Positions 26,562 through 34,877 of a DNA stretch of 64,000 bases are shown here, piece by piece; position 1 is the stretch's first letter, and every line of letters begins with the position of its first letter. This DNA is from Rhodobacteraceae bacterium Araon29. Its GTDB lineage: Bacteria > Pseudomonadota > Alphaproteobacteria > Rhodobacterales > Rhodobacteraceae. The stretch lies in NCBI GenBank assembly GCA_039640505.1, contig CP046865.1, positions 1,603,501-1,667,500 on the forward strand, given 5' to 3'. The notes under the pieces were generated by a model. That model was not told the origin of the DNA and did not search any database. It worked only from the letters and a program-made list of their open reading frames with translations. The position numbers were made by a program, and so were the translations under genes.

Positions 26562-28012
26562 GTGTTGAGCCCCGCAATACAGGTGTATTTCAGTTCCAGA
26601 TAATCGTCTAGACCCTGGCTACCGCCCTCATTGCCCAAGCCGCTTTCCTTCATGCCACCAAAAGGAGCTTCAACCGTTGTGATCAATCCCGAATTAATGC
26701 CTATTAGCCCATACTCAAGGCTCTCGTTAATGCGGAAAATACGCCCCACATCTCTGGTATAAGCATAGGCCGCCAGGCCATATTCTGTGGCGTTTGCAGC
26801 AACTATTGCCTGATCCTCTGTGTCAAACTTGAAAACTGCAGAAAGGGGCCCGAAAATTTCCTCGGTTGCAAAATTCATCTCAGAGGTGGCTTGGGTAATC
26901 ACTGTTGGTTTAAAGAACGTCCCGCCAAGCGCGTGCCTGCGTCCGCCTTCAGCGACTTTTCCACCTTTTGCAGTGGCGTCACTGATCAAGGCCTCGACTT
27001 TCTCAACAGCGTCCTGATCAATAAGCGGGCCTTGGGTTATACCATCGGTGGTACCATCGCCTACCTGCAATGCGCGCGTTGCTTCGGTTAATTTTTCGAC
27101 AAAAGCATCATGGATGCCTGCTTGAACGTAAAACCGGTTGGTGCAAACGCAGGTCTGTCCCATATTTCGATACTTTGATACCATCGCGCCTTCAATTGCG
27201 GCGTCAATATCTGCATCATCAAACACTAAAAACGGGGCGTTTCCCCCCAGTTCCATTGAGACTTTCTTGACGGTATCTGCCGATTGCCGGATCAGTGTTT
27301 TGCCTACTTCGGTTGATCCGGTAAAAGTCACTTTTCGAACTTCGGGGCTGGCCATAATGGCGCCCCCGATTTCACGGGACGAACCGGTCAGAACATTAAT
27401 CACACCATCCGGATACCCGACATCTGCTGCAAGTTTGCCCCATACCAGACCCGAATATGGGGTGGCTGTTGCGGGCTTTGCTACAACTGTACATCCCGCG
27501 GCAAGCGCTGGGCCAAGCTTTCGGGCGAGCATGGAAGACGGAAAATTCCATGGCGTTATTGCTCCGACAACCCCCACCGGGTGGCGCGTGACAAGCAAGC
27601 GCCGATCGCTCATTGGGGCGGGAACAATTTCCCCTTTTGACCGCCGAATTTCTTCTGCAAACCAGCGAATATAGGCCGCCCCGATGGCAATTTCGCCGCG
27701 TGCCTCGGCCAAAGGCTTGCCTTGCTCGGCAGTAAGCAATTGCGCGAGCGGTTCTTGATGATCCATCAGGGCATCGTGCAAATCTTGCAATAATTTTACA
27801 CGAAACGACAGATCCGTCCGAGAATAGCTTTTGAATGCCTTAGACGCGGCCATTATCGCACGGTTTGTTTCGGCGCGGCCGCAGTTTGGAACCGTGCCAA
27901 TGGTTTTGCCTGTTGCAGGGTTTGAGACATTGATAACTTTGCCGTTGTCTGCGCCGACCCAAGCTCCATTGATGAAATTGGCTTGGCACATCATGGATGA
28001 AAAATCGGTCAT
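26558..28012 (-). CDS. NAD(P)-dependent aldehyde dehydrogenase, GabD type (candidate sulfolactaldehyde dehydrogenase)
   Basis: 484 residues, full length. Catalytic Glu254 is in SMELGGNAP and the nucleophile Cys288 in MGQTCVCTNR, with the neighbouring Cys290 typical of succinate-semialdehyde dehydrogenases. The cofactor loop is FTGSTEVGK (230-238). GabD-type enzymes oxidise small aldehydes carrying an anionic tail, and sulfolactaldehyde dehydrogenase of the sulfo-ED route belongs to this family. The four-base overlaps with genes on both sides place it firmly in the sugar operon. The natural substrate is inferred to be the aldehyde released by the LacD/YihT-like aldolase. Confidence 0.88.
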   Translation of the reverse strand: MTDFSSMMCQANFINGAWVGADNGKVINVSNPATGKTIGTVPNCGRAETNRAIMAASKAFKSYSRTDLSFRVKLLQDLHDALMDHQEPLAQLLTAEQGKPLAEARGEIAIGAAYIRWFAEEIRRSKGEIVPAPMSDRRLLVTRHPVGVVGAITPWNFPSSMLARKLGPALAAGCTVVAKPATATPYSGLVWGKLAADVGYPDGVINVLTGSSREIGGAIMASPEVRKVTFTGSTEVGKTLIRQSADTVKKVSMELGGNAPFLVFDDADIDAAIEGAMVSKYRNMGQTCVCTNRFYVQAGIHDAFVEKLTEATRALQVGDGTTDGITQGPLIDQDAVEKVEALISDATAKGGKVAEGGRRHALGGTFFKPTVITQATSEMNFATEEIFGPLSAVFKFDTEDQAIVAANATEYGLAAYAYTRDVGRIFRINESLEYGLIGINSGLITTVEAPFGGMKESGLGNEGGSQGLDDYLELKYTCIAGLNT

Positions 28013-29019
28013 GTTTGATCCTTATTGAATATATATTGAGTATGTTGTTGGTAGGTGTCGCCAGGGGCCAGAACCGCTTGTGGAAAATGCGCGTGGTGGT
28101 TGGCATCGGGCCAAACTTGTGGCTCCAGCGCTATTCCAGCGTGTGGCAGCATTTCTCTGCCATCAAGCCCTCCAACAGGTATGTTTATTTTTGCTCCATC
28201 ATAAACTTGCAGGCCAGGTTCGGTGCTAAGGACATCCATGGTTATGCCGCTTTTTGGGCTGTGCAAGCAGGCAATTTTGCGCAGCGCGCCGCGGTCTTGA
28301 GCGACACAAAAATTATGATCAAGGATTTGGCCAGCGGCTGCTTCTCCCACGGCTTTGGGCGCGCGAAAATCAAATGTGGTTTGGCCGACGTCGCGCAGTT
28401 CACCTGTCGGGATCAATTCATCATCCACCGGTGTGAAGTGCGGGGCATCCATCTGTAACAAATGCCCGTTTATATCGCCTTGGCCGTCTAGATTGAAATA
28501 GCTATGGTGAGCAAGATTACAGAGGGTTTGCTGATCACCGCTGGCCCAAAACTGAATGTCCAAGATACCTTGTGCCAACAGCGTATAGGTGAGCTTTATG
28601 GTCATATTTCCCGGATAGCCCATGTCCCCATCCGGTAAATGGATTGATAATGTGGCGCTATCGTCGGTGAAGGTTTCAATATCCCAAACGCTTTTTCCCA
28701 TGCCGGCTCGGCCACCATGTAAGTGATGTCGCTCAAGAAAGTTTTGATCCAGCTGGTAGGTTTTGCCAGACAGGGCCAAATGCCCATCGCGTATCCTGTT
28801 GGCACAGCGCCCGGCATTGGCGCCAAAATAGGGGGAATGGGCCAGATAGTGTTCGAAATGCTCAAAGCCTAGCACCAGAGCTGGTGCGTGCCCGTCAAGC
28901 CGGAGGTCTTGAATGACACCGCCATATGTAAGAACATTGGCCGATAATCCACCACCTTTCAGCGTGATGCGATGAACATCAGTCCCATCCGGCATTTTAC
29001 CGTAAAGTTCAACCGTCAT
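28009..29019 (-). CDS. Aldose 1-epimerase (mutarotase)
   Basis: 336 residues, with the GalM pattern: NRIRDGHL near residue 75, HHLHGG near 96, the catalytic His in NLAHHSYFNLDG near 165-176, and the catalytic Glu in IALEPQVWPDANHH near 300. It interconverts sugar anomers. It overlaps the aldehyde dehydrogenase gene by four bases and the Gfo/Idh/MocA gene by eleven. In sulfoglycolytic operons a mutarotase (YihR in E. coli) has the same role for sulfoquinovose. Confidence 0.92.
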   Translation of the reverse strand: MTVELYGKMPDGTDVHRITLKGGGLSANVLTYGGVIQDLRLDGHAPALVLGFEHFEHYLAHSPYFGANAGRCANRIRDGHLALSGKTYQLDQNFLERHHLHGGRAGMGKSVWDIETFTDDSATLSIHLPDGDMGYPGNMTIKLTYTLLAQGILDIQFWASGDQQTLCNLAHHSYFNLDGQGDINGHLLQMDAPHFTPVDDELIPTGELRDVGQTTFDFRAPKAVGEAAAGQILDHNFCVAQDRGALRKIACLHSPKSGITMDVLSTEPGLQVYDGAKINIPVGGLDGREMLPHAGIALEPQVWPDANHHAHFPQAVLAPGDTYQQHTQYIFNKDQT

Positions 29020-30121
29020 GACCGGCCTCGTGTTGTGAAAGCTCTATCGCTTGACCTGTTCGTGCAGATGTTTCGGCCGCTTCGCCGACCAGAACAGACC
29101 AAAGCCCGTCTTCAAGGCTAACTTCGGGGGTGCCGTGCCCGCTTTGAACCAGATCGCGGAACTTTTGATGTTGGAAAAAGCTTGATCCATGGTGGTCGCC
29201 TGCTTGAAGTATGGCCTCATCAACCTCGATTTCTTCTGTTGTCGTGCGTTTACTGGCCCGTTCCGAGATGACAATTTCGGACGCCCGCTCTTCGCCATTG
29301 GGCGAAAATCGGGCAGGGCCGGGTACGCAGGCATCAATCCGCGCTGTATCACCAGTGACAGAAATTACCTCCTGCCAGTAAGAGCCTTCGGCAAACATAC
29401 ATAAATCAAGCATACCTCTTGTACCATTGGCAAAATCCACTGTGACAAAGGCGTTGTCGATGATATCCGGGGTCTGCCCCTCATATCGTTCGTCAAGATG
29501 ATTGACGTCAATATTAGCCGAGGCATAAACGCGGATAGGGTCGCTTTTCAATGTTAGCCGCATCAAATCCCAAAAGTGACAGCACTTTTCAACCAATGTC
29601 CCGCCAGTACGGACATTAAAGCGGTTCCAGTCATTGACTTTTTCCAAAAACGGAAAGCGATGCTCACGGATAGCCATCATTTTGGGCGATCCGATCCGCC
29701 TATTTTCCACTTCCGCAAGCAGTCTCTGTACAGGCGGCATATACCGGTATTCCATGGCCACCCAGATAGGGGCTCTTGCACCTTCGGCTTTGGCAATAAT
29801 ATTGCGGCAGTCTTGCGACGTGGTGCAGAGAGGCTTCTCGCATAAAATTGGCTTTCCAGCGGCCAAAACATCTAACAGGATAGCATGATGCAAGTCATTT
29901 GGTGCTGCAATGATAAAGGCATCGCAAAGGTCGGCTGACAGCAGGTCCTTATGATCGCTAAAGGCTTGCGCAGTGCCACCTGATGTTTCAACCGAAAGGC
30001 TTTGCATTTCTTTATCCGGGTCTGAAACGGCGGTTAGAGTGACATTCTCAAGCAGTTTGAGATTGCGAATATGTTCTTGGCCCATCATTCCAGAGCCGAT
30101 AAGTCCATAGCGAATAGGCAT
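29009..30121 (-). CDS. Gfo/Idh/MocA-family NAD-binding protein (candidate NAD-dependent glycosidase or sugar dehydrogenase)
   Basis: 370 residues. The Rossmann domain opens with YGLIGSGMMGQEH. The family's EKP motif is in ILCEKPLCTT, with the catalytic lysine. The C-terminal half is the beta-sheet substrate domain, with VEKCCHFWDLMRL and ILQAGDHHGSSFFQHQKF. A frame from 30190 exists, but the ATG at 30121 has GGAG eight bases upstream and follows the isomerase stop directly. Members are usually sugar dehydrogenases. Some (GH188) are NAD-dependent sulfoquinovosidases and sit in sulfo-EMP-type clusters, which fits the neighbours. I cannot tell the two apart from sequence alone. Confidence 0.88.
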   Translation of the reverse strand: MPIRYGLIGSGMMGQEHIRNLKLLENVTLTAVSDPDKEMQSLSVETSGGTAQAFSDHKDLLSADLCDAFIIAAPNDLHHAILLDVLAAGKPILCEKPLCTTSQDCRNIIAKAEGARAPIWVAMEYRYMPPVQRLLAEVENRRIGSPKMMAIREHRFPFLEKVNDWNRFNVRTGGTLVEKCCHFWDLMRLTLKSDPIRVYASANIDVNHLDERYEGQTPDIIDNAFVTVDFANGTRGMLDLCMFAEGSYWQEVISVTGDTARIDACVPGPARFSPNGEERASEIVISERASKRTTTEEIEVDEAILQAGDHHGSSFFQHQKFRDLVQSGHGTPEVSLEDGLWSVLVGEAAETSARTGQAIELSQHEAGHDG

Positions 30122-30122
30122 C

Positions 30123-31508
30123 TTATATCTCCAGTATTGGTAGCCCCATTGCGGCTGCTGTGGCGCGCAGTGCGGGCCTGTGCTCACCATAAGCCAATGC
30201 CATATGGTGCTCGAGTCCAGAGTCCATCACATTGCCCAGCACCTCATCAGCAGGATTTTCAAACCTGACCACCCCTGATGTACCGGTAAAGGCCATGGGC
30301 CGTTTTAGCATTTCACCCGCTGCAAGGATCATTTTGGGTTCGTTGAAGGATTGCGAAATCCGTACGAAAGTCACAGCCCCCGGTTTTAAGGGAAATTCAT
30401 ACAGAAGCGGCATTTTGCGGTTGGTATGAATGGTTGCGCTGGCGTCCACTTCGGGGTCACGCATGGAAATGGGCGCTTGACCGCAATGCCATACAACGGC
30501 GCTATTATCTTCGGGGTCGATATCTACAAGATCAGTCAGAAAGACAGCTTCGCCGCTTGCCTCTTGTAAGATAAGCTGGGTGAGGGCGCCGTAAACATCG
30601 GCTTCACAGGCACAGGGCACACCGGCCTCGCCCATCATCCCCGCAGGGCCGCAGACCGCTCCGCCATATTCGGTAAATGTTTCTGGCCAGCAGCGGATCG
30701 CAAAAGCATCATAGCGGCCGTCGCTGCGCAGTTGATCCAATCCGGCTTTAAGCCGCAGGGATTTATCCAACTGATCTTGATCAACATCGTTCAAGTCGCT
30801 CATGGATAATCGGGCAATATCGCGGACAGATCTGATGTCCGCTGCGCTTGCCGCAGATGCGGTGGCAAACAAATTATTGAGTTCAAGCGCATCCACCGTT
30901 ACGCCGGATAAATTTGCGAGCTCGGTGGCTGAATAAGCGCAGGTATCAAACCCGTCCGGATGTGCCCCAATTTTGGCAATGCGCCGGGATTTGAGATTTT
31001 CAGCAATGCTTTTGCCGCGTTTGGACGCGTAGTTATCAGAGGCTTTAGCCTGCAAGTGACCAGCTCGCCGGTTACCAGCAAAAAGCGCGCCTAATTGGGC
31101 ATCAATCCCATCGATTGGATCGTCATAAAGCCACGAAAACTCACGGTCTCGAAGTGCCAGAGCATGACTTGCAAGATTGAGGCCGCAAAATGAGTTTAGG
31201 CGCAGCCGCTCCCCGGCGCGCGGCTCTTTGATCGCCCAAATCGACATGGGTTGCTGAAAGTTGGTTGCAGCCGTTACAGTTAGGGCCGCATCGGTAAAGG
31301 TGACTTGCAAAATCAGTAGATGGTCAATGCCTTCAGCCTTGAGTTCCTGCATTGCTGAGGTGGTGGTGTTTGCGTCAAACAGTAAACTGCGAGGCCCTAA
31401 AATTTGATGCGGTGAGCGATCAAGGGCCGCTAGCATAAGCTGCAGTTTTTCTTTGGCCAGAGCTACATCAAAGGTTGCCCGTGCCAGTGGAAGGATCCCA
31501 ACTTTCAT
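30123..31508 (-). CDS. Sugar isomerase of the L-fucose/L-arabinose isomerase family (COG2407 type)
   Basis: 461 residues. The pattern matches FucI-related isomerases of the COG2407 type. Acidic and histidine residues that could bind the metal are in CWPETFTEYGG, CEADVYGALTQLI and VWHCGQAP. The N-terminal segment VGILPLARATFDVALA is also typical. Such enzymes convert aldoses to ketoses. In an operon with a YihV-like kinase and YihT/LacD-like aldolase, the expected step is sulfoquinovose to sulfofructose. It is unrelated to YihS, which does this job in E. coli. It is nine bases from the aldolase gene and ends one base before the Gfo/Idh/MocA start. Confidence 0.82.
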   Translation of the reverse strand: MKVGILPLARATFDVALAKEKLQLMLAALDRSPHQILGPRSLLFDANTTTSAMQELKAEGIDHLLILQVTFTDAALTVTAATNFQQPMSIWAIKEPRAGERLRLNSFCGLNLASHALALRDREFSWLYDDPIDGIDAQLGALFAGNRRAGHLQAKASDNYASKRGKSIAENLKSRRIAKIGAHPDGFDTCAYSATELANLSGVTVDALELNNLFATASAASAADIRSVRDIARLSMSDLNDVDQDQLDKSLRLKAGLDQLRSDGRYDAFAIRCWPETFTEYGGAVCGPAGMMGEAGVPCACEADVYGALTQLILQEASGEAVFLTDLVDIDPEDNSAVVWHCGQAPISMRDPEVDASATIHTNRKMPLLYEFPLKPGAVTFVRISQSFNEPKMILAAGEMLKRPMAFTGTSGVVRFENPADEVLGNVMDSGLEHHMALAYGEHRPALRATAAAMGLPILEI

Positions 31509-31517
31509 ACCGCCCCT

Positions 31518-32543
31518 CTAAATTGACGCATATTGATGCCGAAAACCGGCATCCGCGGGTGTAAATTTTGCCCCAGTATCGCCAAAACAGGGATGTTTTG
31601 ACCAGTCCTGTGCCATCGTGCTGGCAAGATCTGATATCTCTTTTAGATAATCCACAGCGCCGCCTTCTAAATCAGTTTGAATTTGCGTCCAGTCCGGATA
31701 GGCGCCAAAGGCATCTAGCCAAATCGCACGGCCAGCCAGAAAACCGGATGCACCTGCTTTGAACGCGTGCTTAAGCACATTGTGGAATTCTGTCTTTCCA
31801 GCGCCTGCGGATAGCATTACCCAAGGCCGTCCCGCCAGATGGCCCATTTCGTCAAACACCGTTTGCACCTTGGCAGAGCCGTCAGCCTCTGACGCGTTCA
31901 CTGGGCTTTCAAGTTTGAACACATCAACGCCATAGTCTGGCTTTGCAAACTCTTCAACCGAGGCCAAAACATCATCGGCCTTTTTGCCCTGCATCTCGAT
32001 ATAATCTTTGGTCTGATGCGCGTCGCTGGCCAGTGGATAGACCAGCAATTCAAACAAAAATGGAATATCATGACGCGCGCAATCTTCACCAATTTTTTTG
32101 ACGTAATCTTGCTGCGCAGACAACACGGTTGCGCCGGCATCTGGGCGATACCATGCCAGAACTTTCACCGCATCGCCGCCCATACGTTTGATCTTGGCCA
32201 CGGACCAGTTATCAATGCTCGACGACAGTCGCCCGTTGTCCGTTTCTTTGAAAACCGAATCTTCCAGCGTAACGATGAGACCCTTGGCCGGAGAAAAGTG
32301 ATCCAAGCTATCGGGAATGGCAAAATGCGGATCAAGAAGCATCGCGCTGCTTTCGCCCTGAAGTGTTTTCACCAAGAGGCTTTTAAAACGGGCAACCTCG
32401 TGCCATGGGGCTTCTTGCACGTCAAGATATTTGGCAATAGGGTTTTTGATCGGCGGGCGTTGATCCACGGCAGTCATCTTGAAAATGCCGTTTTCGTCGG
32501 CCATCCGACGTAAGCCCCATAACTTGCCGGGCGTCAATTGCAT
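31518..32543 (-). CDS. Class I aldolase, LacD/YihT family (candidate sulfofructose-1-phosphate aldolase)
   Basis: 341 residues from the ATG at 32543, which has GGAG nine bases upstream and overlaps the kinase gene by ten bases. The Schiff-base lysine is Lys210 in DVFKLESPV, equivalent to Lys193 (LYKVEMP) of YihT as I remember it. The end-of-barrel ASGFLAGRAIW (264-274, Arg272) matches YihT's ASGFLAGRAVW with Arg253. The N-terminal TAVDQRPP fits AVDQRE. LacD tagatose-bisphosphate aldolases share much of this, so substrate choice is inferred mainly from the YihV-like kinase next door. The product would be DHAP plus a three-carbon aldehyde. Confidence 0.85.
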   Translation of the reverse strand: MQLTPGKLWGLRRMADENGIFKMTAVDQRPPIKNPIAKYLDVQEAPWHEVARFKSLLVKTLQGESSAMLLDPHFAIPDSLDHFSPAKGLIVTLEDSVFKETDNGRLSSSIDNWSVAKIKRMGGDAVKVLAWYRPDAGATVLSAQQDYVKKIGEDCARHDIPFLFELLVYPLASDAHQTKDYIEMQGKKADDVLASVEEFAKPDYGVDVFKLESPVNASEADGSAKVQTVFDEMGHLAGRPWVMLSAGAGKTEFHNVLKHAFKAGASGFLAGRAIWLDAFGAYPDWTQIQTDLEGGAVDYLKEISDLASTMAQDWSKHPCFGDTGAKFTPADAGFRHQYASI

Positions 32544-33427
32544 GGTGTATTCTCCTTCATAAAAGTCTCGGTCATCTGGCGGTCGGGGCATCCCTTACGA
32601 CCACCAAACTGCATACATTTCAAAGCCGCAGCGGCGTTTGCAAATTCGATTGCTTTTGGCGCATCCATTCCTTCGCCAAGCCCAAGCGTAAATGCGCCGT
32701 GCCAAATATCGCCCGCGCCCAAGGTGTCTGTGATGGGCACCTCAAAGGCGGGAATATGTGCGATTTGGCCATTATCAGTATAAAAAACACCGGCCCGACC
32801 ATCTGTCACGCAGGCCCAGCTTTCCAGTTCGGATGTCACCTCAGTCAGGGCTTGTGGCAAAGTTTTCGCATCACTTAAGGACAATAACCCCTGACGTGAA
32901 AATGCGATATGTGATGCGGCGTTCAATAAGCTCATTTTGATGGGAGCTTCTGCATCAAGCACGCCGGGGATTGATAGCGCTTTGGCTCGCGTGAGCGCTG
33001 CAAGGGCACCTTCGATCCAGCGGGTGTCAACTAGAACCGCATCAGCTTTAAAGTCTTGTGCGGACGACACATCATGAGGGGCTAAACCGTCGCCGCGGAA
33101 GTTCATAATTTGACGTTCGCCGCTTCGGTCAACAAACACGGACGAAAAAGATGAGCGACCATTTTGAGTGCGCTGAATAGACTTGGTTTCTACACCCTCA
33201 CGCTGTAAATCGGATAAAATTAAATCGCCTAGTGCATCATCTCCAAGGCACGCAGCAAGTGTCGCTTTGCCGCCCAGCCGAGCAATGGCGACAGCCGCAT
33301 TTGCAGCGCAGCCTCCGCCCACAATATGGGCATCTGAAGCGCGATATTTTTCGGCTCTGTCTGGCAACTGGTCGACCGAAAAAACAAAATCTACAACGGC
33401 CATGCCGGCCAAAAAAACATGTGTCAT
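32534..33427 (-). CDS. PfkB-family sugar kinase, YihV-like (candidate sulfofructose kinase)
   Basis: 297 residues. The kinase motif DTLGAGDIWHG holds the catalytic Asp, and GGGCAANAAVAIARLGG is the N-terminal PfkB signature. Compared with E. coli YihV recalled from memory, the blocks follow in order: EKYRA, DRSGERQIMNF, VDTRWIEGA, HIAFSRQGL, and AAALKCMQFGGRKGCPD at the end. Residues I recall as contacting the sulfonate in YihV (Lys27, Asn109, Arg138) correspond to Lys27, Asn109 and Arg136 here. A longer frame from 33622 adds 65 residues that do not resemble a kinase, so the ATG at 33427 is used. It would phosphorylate a ketose at C1 with ATP. Confidence 0.85.
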   Translation of the reverse strand: MTHVFLAGMAVVDFVFSVDQLPDRAEKYRASDAHIVGGGCAANAAVAIARLGGKATLAACLGDDALGDLILSDLQREGVETKSIQRTQNGRSSFSSVFVDRSGERQIMNFRGDGLAPHDVSSAQDFKADAVLVDTRWIEGALAALTRAKALSIPGVLDAEAPIKMSLLNAASHIAFSRQGLLSLSDAKTLPQALTEVTSELESWACVTDGRAGVFYTDNGQIAHIPAFEVPITDTLGAGDIWHGAFTLGLGEGMDAPKAIEFANAAAALKCMQFGGRKGCPDRQMTETFMKENTPCN

Positions 33428-33737
33428 CTCAGTTTTTGCAACCTCGCTTTTGGAACGGGGATGCCTGCGAACTGCACCTTTGGGCGGTACTTGATAGAGT
33501 GTGGAAGTAGGCTTGTAATGTGGGGCGTATAAGCGGGGATCAAAACAGAGGTAGCGTGCTGTTTTGGCTGGGATGAAGTGTTCCAAACACTCGCTTTTAG
33601 AACCTTGCGGATCAAAGGCCATGCAGCACCGCGGTGCATGAAAACCTGCGATAATCGCCAGATTGAATATAAAAAGCGCATATTTTGATCAGTGATTCTT
33701 TGGGTTTGCGATGGTCTTAATTAGCCGTCTTGAATGT
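33428..33737. other. Leader region between the TRAP genes and the kinase
   Basis: About 310 bases between the kinase start and the hairpin behind dctP. The minus-strand frame open upstream of the kinase has no protein-like conservation. A separate promoter for the kinase-to-dehydrogenase genes could lie here, but no clear -35/-10 pair or operator was recognised. Confidence 0.4.
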
Positions 33738-33767
33738 CCGAAGGCCATCGCATGCAATGGCCTTCGG
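33738..33767 (-). terminator. Strong hairpin between dctP and the kinase gene
   Basis: CCGAAGGCCAT at 33738-33748 pairs perfectly with ATGGCCTTCGG at 33757-33767 around an 8-base loop. It starts 14 bases after the dctP stop on the minus strand. There is no T-run after the stem in that direction. It may act as a partial terminator or an mRNA 3'-end stabiliser that lets the abundant binding protein be made in excess. Confidence 0.6.
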
Positions 33768-33781
33768 GATGGTTACAAAGA

Positions 33782-34840
33782 CTAGTTGATGTCTTTTGCT
33801 GTGCCAGCGTTGATCGATGCCTCTGCATCTGCAACTGCAGACGTCAGAGCGTCAAAGATTCTTGGTCCGCCACGAACATTGTCTTTAAACCAGTCATAAA
33901 CTGGCGCGGCTGCTGCTTTGAACTCGGCTTTTTGATCTGGAGTAGGCACGTAAAGTGTACCGCCGCCAGCAACAAAGTCAGAGTACGCCTGGATGGATTT
34001 ACGCTTTGGTGAAGCAAAAGTGGCTTGCTGCAATGCTGAGAAACCATCAACCACAACGCGCCGCATTCCTTCTGGCATACCCATGAACTTTTCGTTGTTC
34101 ATCCACCACAGAGCGCCCATGTAAGCATGGCCATCAAGTGTAACGTACTGCAGGCCGGCATCTGGGAATTTCATGCCCATGATGTCGGTGATGCCGTTTT
34201 TGGAGCCTTCAACAACGCCAGTTTGGAATGATGTGAAAAGCTCAGGCCATGGAATAGGCGTAGGTGAGGCGCCAAGCGCACGCACGAGCTCTTGTGGCAG
34301 ATCGGCCACAACAGTCCGGATTTTCAGACCGGCAAGATCGCCTGGTGTTTTGACAACACGTTTGGTGTTGGCAAAGTTACGCCAGCCGCCAGTGTTACCA
34401 ATGGTCATCAAGCGGATTGCACCATTTGAATCTTCCAGAGCCATTTCACGCATTGTGCGGGTGAAATCGCTGGCCAAAACGGCTTCTGCGACACGGTCAT
34501 TTGCCATCAAGTATGGTAGGTCAAGAACCTGAACATATGGGAAAATACCTGACGCGCCACCCGATGTTGAAATGTAGACATCGATGGAGCCGTCGGCCAC
34601 ACCTTGCAAACATTCAGCACCTTTAGAGCACAGCTGAGTGCCGATAAACAGTTCAACGGCAATTGCGCCGTTGGAAGCTGACTCGACAAAGTTTTTGAAT
34701 ACGATCAGACCATCATAGTCTTCGTCGTTTTCATTTGAGTTTGCCGTTGCGCGGATTGTGTAATCTGCCGCAGCGGCCGCCATTGCGGAGCTGGCCACAA
34801 GTGTGGCCACCGCTAGCGTTTTTAGGGTTGATTTGATCAT
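33782..34840 (-). CDS. dctP: TRAP transporter substrate-binding protein (DctP family)
   Basis: 352 residues with a cleavable signal (VATLVASSAMAAAAADY). The DctP fold is shown by GTQLCSKGAECLQGVADGSIDV, the conserved ligand-carboxylate Arg in LKIRTVVADLPQELVRALG, and SPTPIPWPELFTSFQTGVV. TRAP binding proteins normally capture anionic ligands with that arginine, which would suit a sulfonate or sugar acid. Two cysteines (QLCSKGAEC) could form a disulfide. It follows dctM by 37 bases in the same operon and precedes the sulfosugar-like catabolic genes. Confidence 0.92.
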   Translation of the reverse strand: MIKSTLKTLAVATLVASSAMAAAAADYTIRATANSNENDEDYDGLIVFKNFVESASNGAIAVELFIGTQLCSKGAECLQGVADGSIDVYISTSGGASGIFPYVQVLDLPYLMANDRVAEAVLASDFTRTMREMALEDSNGAIRLMTIGNTGGWRNFANTKRVVKTPGDLAGLKIRTVVADLPQELVRALGASPTPIPWPELFTSFQTGVVEGSKNGITDIMGMKFPDAGLQYVTLDGHAYMGALWWMNNEKFMGMPEGMRRVVVDGFSALQQATFASPKRKSIQAYSDFVAGGGTLYVPTPDQKAEFKAAAAPVYDWFKDNVRGGPRIFDALTSAVADAEASINAGTAKDIN

Positions 34841-34877
34841 TTATTCCTCCTTGTTGATCATTTTGGTCTGGTGGTTG

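Noticed and set aside
31518-32543. Simple tagatose-1,6-bisphosphate aldolase assignment
   Set aside because: Not excluded by the aldolase alone, but the adjacent kinase is YihV-like and the operon lacks galactose/tagatose partners.
33428-33622. 65-residue N-terminal extension of the YihV-like kinase
   Set aside because: It does not resemble PfkB kinases; the family signature starts right after the ATG at 33427.
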